Assembly (NCBI GenBank): GCA_024516035.1
Contig: CM044967.1
Coordinates: 10,419,990 to 10,483,989 of the forward strand
DNA: 64,000 bases
Direction of reading: 5' to 3'
Source: Bactericera cockerelli
Taxonomy: Eukaryota; Arthropoda; Insecta; Hemiptera; Triozidae
The position numbers and the translations under genes are program-made. Below, piece after piece: positions 24,501-33,500 of the stretch. The number at the start of each line of letters is the position of its first letter. The first letter of the stretch is position 1. The notes under the pieces are model-generated. The model made no database searches. It was not told where the DNA came from and saw only the letters and a program-made list of their open reading frames with translations.

Positions 24501-27500
24501 CATAATTAATCAAAATTAACTCCGAAACGGCTGGACCAAATGACGCCCGATTTGGTACAGGGTCTCTTTTTGGTAAGGTGCATAAGTATCTACTAATAAT
24601 CTAAGAAAGGATTTTTAAAAATTTCAAACAAGACGCCACGGGCAAAAACCTCAGCGGCAACAAAGTGCCGGGTTTCTGCTAGCTGGTAAAAAAATACTTA
24701 TAATACTCGTACAGGCCAACCTCAGTAGCTCGATGGATAAGGCGGCGGAATCGTAACTGACAATCTGTGGTTTGAGTCCCAAGATCAGTAAAGATTTAGG
24801 TTAAGCGAGTGTGAGTAATTGTGAATACCACCACAGTGATAATACATATGATAACTTACTTATAGTAGAGTAAAAGATTAGTGATGGCTTTCTGAAACAT
24901 TTAGGAAGCCACTAATACAAAAGCTTTTATTGAAAATAGTCATCACTCCAGCCAGTAGCACCAGAATTTCAACCACTGTATGGAGGATTAGGAATTTGTT
25001 TTATCAATTTTAAAAACTTTTGAAAATTATCTTCAAATCTAATTTTTAGTTTTGTTATTTCTGAGACCGAAACATCAAGAGAGATTTATCTTGAAAACCT
25101 CCGGGGAAAACTTTTTTTGATCGGAAAACTAATTACCTATCTTCTTCGTTTCCGAGCATTATATTATAAAAAAAAAAAAAAACTTTTTAATGGGCTTCTA
25201 ACTTAAAGATACATTAAGTAATGGAAAGTAAAAATCCACTGAAAGGCTGGAAGCTAAAGCAAAAAGAGGTATCATGATTATTATCAAAATAATTACTATA
25301 AAATCGAAATGCTTTAATGTCGGAAAACGAAATCAAATTTCATCGGAACCGCAAAAATAATTTTATTTTAGTACAAAACATTTTTGCGAACGAATTTAAT
25401 TTTCGGAAGCCCGTAAATTTAATAGCTCCCATTGTGAAATCCAATACAGGCTGGTGGCAATGCAGTAATAAATGTTAATGTGGTGCAGTAAGCCAGGGTT
25501 GTTGCACGGAGAGACACAGGGCAGGCTTTTCTTTTCACAGAACATCAGTGTGTCTCCGAGTATGTTTCTGAAGTAATACGGAAGGTATCTGATTTCTCTC
25601 AGTAAAATCCAGGTAGGTAGTTTAGGCAATGAAAATTATTCAAGGTTGTTCCCTTATACATTATTATTATGATTAAACGTCATTTATCTTGCATATTATA
25701 TTATTTGATATATCGGCACATAATTGGCCGAAAGTTGAATTAATGGCTCTGTTTTACTTCCGTAAAATCGGCAGTATTGTGTTCGTTTTTGTAAAAAAAA
25801 AAAAAAAAATATTTTTTTAGCTTCGATTTCATTTTTTTTTTTTTTTACTAATAGGCTATTTAATGAAGTTTTCACGTTCCTTCTTACTATCAATACTTAA
25901 AAAATAATAATGTAGATTTACGAAATTCCACTGCATGCAAGCTCCCGTCAATCGCCAAGCGTCCGTAGCTTCAGTATTAGCATCACCCTAACCCCTAGCT
26001 ACAGTCCTGCCAAGGGACGAAAAGCATTGAGTTGAGAGGATCCCATTATTTTTATTTCGTTAATAATGACTCTAATGAATGTTTCATTTTGAGTATTTTG
26101 ACTCTGATTAAATTTTACTCTCCGCAATGCTTACAAAGTTCGAGCTTTCTAGTTTATTTTTTGGTTATCGGAAACGCTGGTTTTATTTTTTGAAGCCTTT
26201 AATGGCAGGACTGTCTCTTTAGGGCCAAATTATAAAACGGGATTATTTTTGAGATAAGCCAGACTGTCTCTCAAGTCGGACTATAGTGCGCTGTGATTGA
26301 TTGAGACTACAACTTGAGGGAGTGTCTGGGTTAGTTATCTTAAATTTAATCCTGTTTTATAATCTGTCCCTTAGTGAGCGCTACCACCCCACCCAGTTAT
26401 TGTTGATTAAGGAGTGAAAAACAAGAAGAAAGAAAAAGAACTAAGAGGAAATGGTAAGAGTAGATAATACATGAGAAAGAAATTAAGGACAACTAGAATT
26501 AAAAGAACTTAAAATTAGACGGGAACTCCTCAACAAGGACTTTAAAGACGTAAGAGTTTATTTACAGCCTAAAACTGTTCACAAAGAACAAAGGTGATCT
26601 GATGATTGGACATGAAAGCAGGGTTGATCTTTAGCCATCGTTAATGGCACGTTAAATACACCAGTTGTTGTTTTATCATTGATGTTAAGATAAGTCCAGC
26701 GAGGTTAGGACTTGGATGATTGACCATTGAAATCCTGAATCTCGTGGCCCTAGCTAATCTCAGTACCACTGCTGTAATTTAATTTGAGTAGCTGGGTTGT
26801 GAGTTTCCAGCAAATGGAGGGTAAAACTCTCGTCGTGTTATGACCACGAAGTTCAAAGCGACGTCGAAAAAAGTTGATATTTGTGTAAAACTCAAGAGCT
26901 AAAAGAAACTCACTTTAATAAAATTATTAATGTTTGCATCTCTAAGCAGTGCCCAATACAGGTCCTATTTTGGTTTTTTTTTTTTTTTTTTTTTGAAATT
27001 CTTTCTTAGTACCTACGCATCTAAATATGTATTAAAAGGAGACTCTGTGCCAAATTTGGAGTCAATTGTCCAAGCCGTTTCGGAGTTGATTTTATTATCA
27101 GTCAATGAAAGTAAATATTATGTACCTATCTTTTAAGTATGTAAAAGATTATTTCAATCGGTAATAAAGAAAAGAACAATGGAATAGCAACAAAAATCGA
27201 TACAAAAATATGAAAAAAGAAGGACTAAGGAAAGAAAAAGTACAGAAAGAGAAGTGAAGAAAAGGGGAGGATTAGAAGAAAAAAAGACACAATAAATTAG
27301 GGAGAAAGGAAAAAAAAAATATTATTCCCCCTCCTTACTTCAGCTCACAGATAAGTTGACCCAAATGGTATCAACTTTTTTTTACGGCAATTTTGCTCAG
27401 GGGGAATGGGGTGTGGAGAAATGATATGTATAATTGTATGTTTGTGGTTGGTATGGGGGTTTAATACACTAGTGTGTGTTTGGGGAGTTATTAAAAAGTA

Positions 27501-30500
27501 TAATTACCCTCTGTCTATACGTATGTACCTATGTATAATATATAATTATACAGGGTGAGCATAAAGTCTCACCCCACCCCCCGTATCTCGAGAATGGCTG
27601 AAAATCCCTTCGATTTTAAGAGGATTAATTTTCAACCAAAAAAATTTTGCCTACACGGCCCCAGTCAGGCTGGGCATGGACCAACTTTAAAATCTTAAAT
27701 AGAATGGTATGTCTTGTGGCATATCGTTTTAAAGGTCTCATAGAGAGAAGTTCATTCCAACAAATTTCAGTGACTTACAACTTACCGTTCTCGAGATACA
27801 GGGTCGGACGTCCTGCGTTATATCCATATATTTTGACCTATAACTCGTTAACCGTAAATTATGGAGAAAATTTTTCTTGTTAATAATAACTCCTTATGAC
27901 AAGCCCTGTCGAAAAAGTTATAACTCGACATACTCTGTTGATGTTAGTTTCTGGTCGGTTTCGTCAGCCAGCCGGACGGACAGTCCGAAAATTTTTAACG
28001 AAAAAACAAATCAACATTTAACTTGTTCGAAAGTTCTTGTCATAAGGAGTTATTATCAACAAATTTCATTTTTCTGGAATTTACGGTCAACGAGTTATAG
28101 GTCAAAATATATGGATATTACGCAGGACGTCCGACCCTGTATCTCGAGAACGGTAAGTTGTAGCACACTAAAATTTGTTGTAATGAACTTCTCTTGATAA
28201 GCCCTTTAAAACAATATGCCACAAGACATACCATTCTATTTAAGATTTTCAAGGTGGTCCATGCCCAGCCTGACTGGGGCCGTGTAGGCAAATTTTTTTT
28301 GGCTGAAAATTAATCCTCCTAAAATCGAAGGGATACGTGTTTTTGCGTTTTCTTGTATTTTCAACCATTCTCGAGATACGGGGGGTGGGGTGAGACTTTA
28401 TGCTCACCCTGTATATGTATCTAACTTTATTATTTATTTTAAAAATTTGCGTTGCGGCCAGACCTACGACAAATGTACTGTATTTCGGTTTTATTTTTAT
28501 TTCTATGAATAATCCTACAGAGCGGGCCAGACACAAAGAGGAGCAACATTTTTGTAACACCAAGAATTTGTAACGAGCCCGCCATTAGACACAATCTAAA
28601 TTCTGAAGTACAAATTTTTCTTATAAATAATTTAAAAGTAGAACTCTCGGCTCGTTTTAAGTTTTTCAAGTGCCTAACTCATAGAATTACTTTGTAATGA
28701 ATTATTTAATACCTGTTCCTCAGTTCCGAGAGGCGCTTACGAAAGCACAACTCAAAGGTTCAGAACAAGAAGGAGCAGAAGGAACTGAAAGCGAAGAGAA
28801 ACGACATGCGGATCACAAAAATGGTTCTCGTCATCTTCCTGTCTTTCCTCATTTGTTACTTCCCCATAACTGTGGTGAAGACAGTAGACTCCGATGTGCA
28901 TTATCCTGGTAAGTCTGAAGGTTTATGAAGGTACCTACTTTTTCCATTTTTTACTACAAAAATAATAAGAAAAATTAGTAGCTAATTTGATAGGAGCAGT
29001 GGGTACGAGTCGAAATTATTCCTGATCCAATAGATTACTGTAATATACGTAAAAGGTTGTACGAAAGAGACTTTCCTCAAAGGTTCAACATAAAAGCAGA
29101 AAGGTAACAAAAGCTAAAGAAAACGACTGCGGATCAACAATTGGTTTCTCGTTACTTTCAGTCTTTACCTAATTGTACTTCCCATAACTGTGGTGAACAT
29201 ACTTGTTCATTACTCCTGTTTATATTGAAGTTTATGAAAAATTCTTACTTTTTCGTCATTTTTTTATCTACAAAAATAATAAGCAAAAAGGGAACCCGTA
29301 AAGCAAAAGCATTAGTTACATGATACGTCTTTGTCCCATTTGATACAGTACCTAGTTCTGTTAAAAATATTATTAGGGTAGGGAACTTAATGGTAGGTAC
29401 ACAAATACTAGTTTCTCCATTTAACTCCAGGTATTTTCATAGGGCTGGAAGATGGTGTCACTTCTGTCAGGTATAGAGTTATAATATAATAATGCTCTTT
29501 AGTGGAAGGTATCACTAGGCGAATGCTCAAAGCATTCTCTACCACCTAACTCTCGGGGCGAAATTAATAGACAAATTCTATATCACAAGTCATTGCTAAG
29601 CGTCGGTTTTCCCTATCTTACATACCAGTGACTTAGCGCCACACAGGTATTACAAAAACGTCTATTAATCCGCCCTCACATGTCGATTATTGGGATGTGG
29701 TCACAAGCTCAAATTAATGAGGAAACCCATCAACATTCATTATGTCATCATGTGGAATCCGAACCACAGATCCGGATCCATGCGCTAAAAGGTTTACGTC
29801 ATCATTAAAAAATCTAGCGCCGTACCACAACGACTGCTTTTTGTGTCGACTAGAGGTAAGTTTAACATCACTACACTCCTTTCGATACTTTTTTTCTATT
29901 TGGGTTTAATCGCTTTCACGCATAGTCATATCACGACGGGAGATGATACCCTTATTCGCAGTATTCACAAACCTGCTACCCGATTAACCTCACCCAACTG
30001 GTTGGGCGTAATGCAGCATTTACGATTCTTCATCGCGGACGTTTGCTTAATTCGGTTTTATCTCTCTTCGATGTCTAGGGTCATATCGAAACGGGTATGT
30101 ACCACTACTCGTAGCATAAACTAAAATTCTGTGCGCTGTTTGAACCTCTATCTGGGCTGCTTCCCTGTTTTTATCAGTTTTAAATGTTACCGTTCAGTGA
30201 GATCCAGTGGATGAATGACGTGATTTGAGGTTTTATTTTGAAATTTACGATGTTTTCATTTTGAATCTAACACACAGTACAAGCACTGAATACTCAAGTA
30301 CACGTGACATAAGTTCTGAAATTTCAGCGAAGACAAACACGAGTATTGAGTTCCAACAGTACTTGAAAATATATGTTATTTTCCTCAAGTTTTATCAAAA
30401 CCCTCTTGCTTTTATTCTCAATTAAAAAAAAAAGTGAAAGATTTTTATATTTACTCATCTTGCTAAGGAAAAAAGTTAAAATAAACAGTACACACAGTAT

Positions 30501-33500
30501 TAGTTGTTTACAAACACCTGTAATATCCTGTTTTTTACTTTCTATTTCAGAAAGTTTCCATTTTCCTTTCTGGAAACGTGATGATTATTCCAGGAAGAAC
30601 ATTGTATTAAATGTACTTATCTTTAATAAGATTTACACCCTTCGCCACATCTCTGTTGATCAACACGGGTGTACTGGTGGTAGGTCTAATTCTTTAAATT
30701 TTCTTGCTCTCTTTTAGACTTTTAGAGAGAGATGAAGAGCTAGTTTTTTGTGTTGTTATATTACAATTTTTAGTGGGTAGCTCTTTGATCGTTTGGCTGC
30801 CTGCCACCGGAGTTTTCCTCCTTATCATCTTCTGTACCTCAAGGATCACTTCTAGGACCTAGACAATCTCTGCGCCTTTCAACTTTTCGTTGATGAAATA
30901 AAAAAATCAGTTTTATCCCTACTCTATCTCACCCAATTCTATTGTCCTACAAAACATCTGGATCGTATTTTATTGTGGCCTTCTCTCAAGAGACTCGCCT
31001 TTCGCCCTAAAACATAGGTACGACCTCTACATTGCACCTTACAGGAAGTAGCCATGTTCTTCCTGCCTCCTACAGTCCTGCACTTACGACAAACATGTCT
31101 ATCAAAACTGTATACGAGATGATAATAATAAATATCACCTCATTTATAATGCCCGATTTGTACTAATGAGTCCATTATTCCAGTCTGGGTTTTGAACCCG
31201 CAACCTCTGGATTACCAGTCAGACGCCTCGACCACTCAGCTACCGGGACAGGTATCATAAGAAGATCTTCCTTTCAATTTTCCCTGTGCCTTTAATTTAA
31301 TCATGACACTGATCACTTCATCTTAGTTGTCAAATGGATTTTAGGACTTTTGGATTCCAGCCTACTGACCAGATACATTATTTTGTTCTATTTTCCAAGT
31401 CACTAGTAGTTGATATTTAGTACACGCTATTTAAAAAAAATCACGCTTCAACTGTCTGGAGGTCAGAATTTTCTTTCAGAATATCCCATCAATAGTTTAG
31501 AAAAACCAGAACAAAAGAAAATTTGGAAAAGTGAGGTCTACTCTCCAAAACAGAGAAACTCATGAAAACCTAAATTCGGAATTAAAATTACTTGACATAA
31601 TAATAAGTTTATTTCAACCCTCATACATTAAAACTTTTCTTTTTGTTCCCCTGTTAATACAATAAGACTAGCTTTCGGACTTGCAAAAATTACTTAATCG
31701 CTGAAACTTTTCAGGGTGTGTTTGGGTTTGTGTTCTGAGTGTATAACGTATTGGTATGGGTTGTGACCCCTAGGGATACGTAACCTTTTTAAGTGACCTA
31801 GTAAAAGATCCATTTGTATATTATGATAGTAGTAACCTTGTCCGTTGTGGTAGCGGATTCTAGGCATGGACTCGACTTCGAATCCAGGTAGAGTTGGAGT
31901 TTTTTTGTCTCTGTTCTTTGAATATTATAGAGTCCACTCACCCCTTTTTGGATCGCAGACTTGGCGGGGAATTTTTATACCGTGAAGATGTATTTCTTGG
32001 TGGTCTATTTGTACGAGTATGAATAAGAGACCAGTGAGAAAGCAATGACGTTATGCAGATGTTGTTAGGTGTCTCGTAACACTATGCTACCCACTAAAGT
32101 TGTTGTACAATAACACGAGAAAACCACATAAATACAATATTACACATAGTGTGATAGGAATTCTAGTGGATTTCCCTGACAAATTACCATCATTCAAGTC
32201 TTCAGCTATCTCATTTATTTGAGTACCTATGTGACTACATAATAATAGAGTTAGGTGGTAGAAAATGCTTTGAGCATTAACCTCGTCTAACGATTACCTT
32301 CCACTAAAGAGATGATATTATATTTTTTATTTTTTTTTTTTTAGAAAGATTTAGGAAAATCTTTAAAGACAACCTATGGCACCTCTTTCTTGAGGTGTGG
32401 GATTTCCACCGCCTAAAAACGTAATCCATCAATATTCGCGTATTATAAGGTATCAAGATTGACTATGGTTGACGCTACCTCATAATAAAGTCGAACCAGG
32501 ATCTGAGAGAAACCGGAATTCAATAAAACGATTTCCAGGTCGATTATCTTTCTAATATAAGGGAAAATTACTTCATATACAATTATACATATAAGAGAAA
32601 TCTAGTTATAATAGAAAAAACTGGTCCTTTGAGTCCTCTTATATGCAGGTTTGACTGTAGGTATATTATGCTAATCTTGATGATAGTCTGGCTGGGGGAC
32701 GTTAAACAGGGAGAAGACCAGTGTCTCGCTAGAGGACTATAAACAGAGAACAGACTAGCTAACCCTTACAAGCCAGGCTAGCTTGCAGTTTCCTAATGGT
32801 TTAATGGCTTATAAATAGAAAGCCCAAGTCCTCACGATGGTTGATCACACATAGAAATATGTGGTTCAGGACGAGCCAACATTGGCTGGAGACCATCATT
32901 CCCCCCTCCAGTTGTAGCCAAGCTGGCTACAACAACAACAATCTTGATGATAACTTTCTGCCCACAGGTCTCCACGTGATCTCATACATCTTCCTCTACC
33001 TGTCAGCCTGCATCAACCCCATCATCTATGTCATCATGAACAAACAGTACAGAGTGGCCTACCGGTCAGTCCTCATGTGCTACGACAGCCCTCTCATATC
33101 CTCCATACGACGCTCCCTTACGCAGAGTAAAGATGGTGGGTGGAACTGATGAAGTTTTTTTTTTTTTTATTACTATGTCTCCTTATTTTCTAGACATTTT
33201 ACAATTCGCACTCCTAGTGCAAAAGGTATGTAACTCAAAAAAATCGATTGGGAAAGATAATTCTCAAAAATCCTAAAATTAATAATAATAAACGATTTTA
33301 ATCGCTTACTGAAAAAATCGTCTTTTTTGAGTTACATACCTTTTGCACTAGGTGTGCGAATTCATTGATAGGTTAAGATGGTAGAAAGGTACAATATTGA
33401 AGGTATGAAGATAGAAGTACATATATAAGAAATCCATAGGTACCTATAAGTTAGAAATAGTCGGTATTTCACCAGCCTTATTTTAGGCTGAAGATTTTTT

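Noticed and set aside
29843..30124. A 93-codon frame
   Set aside because: Low hydrophobic order, no family resemblance, adjacent to SINE and MITE sequence; treated as chance.
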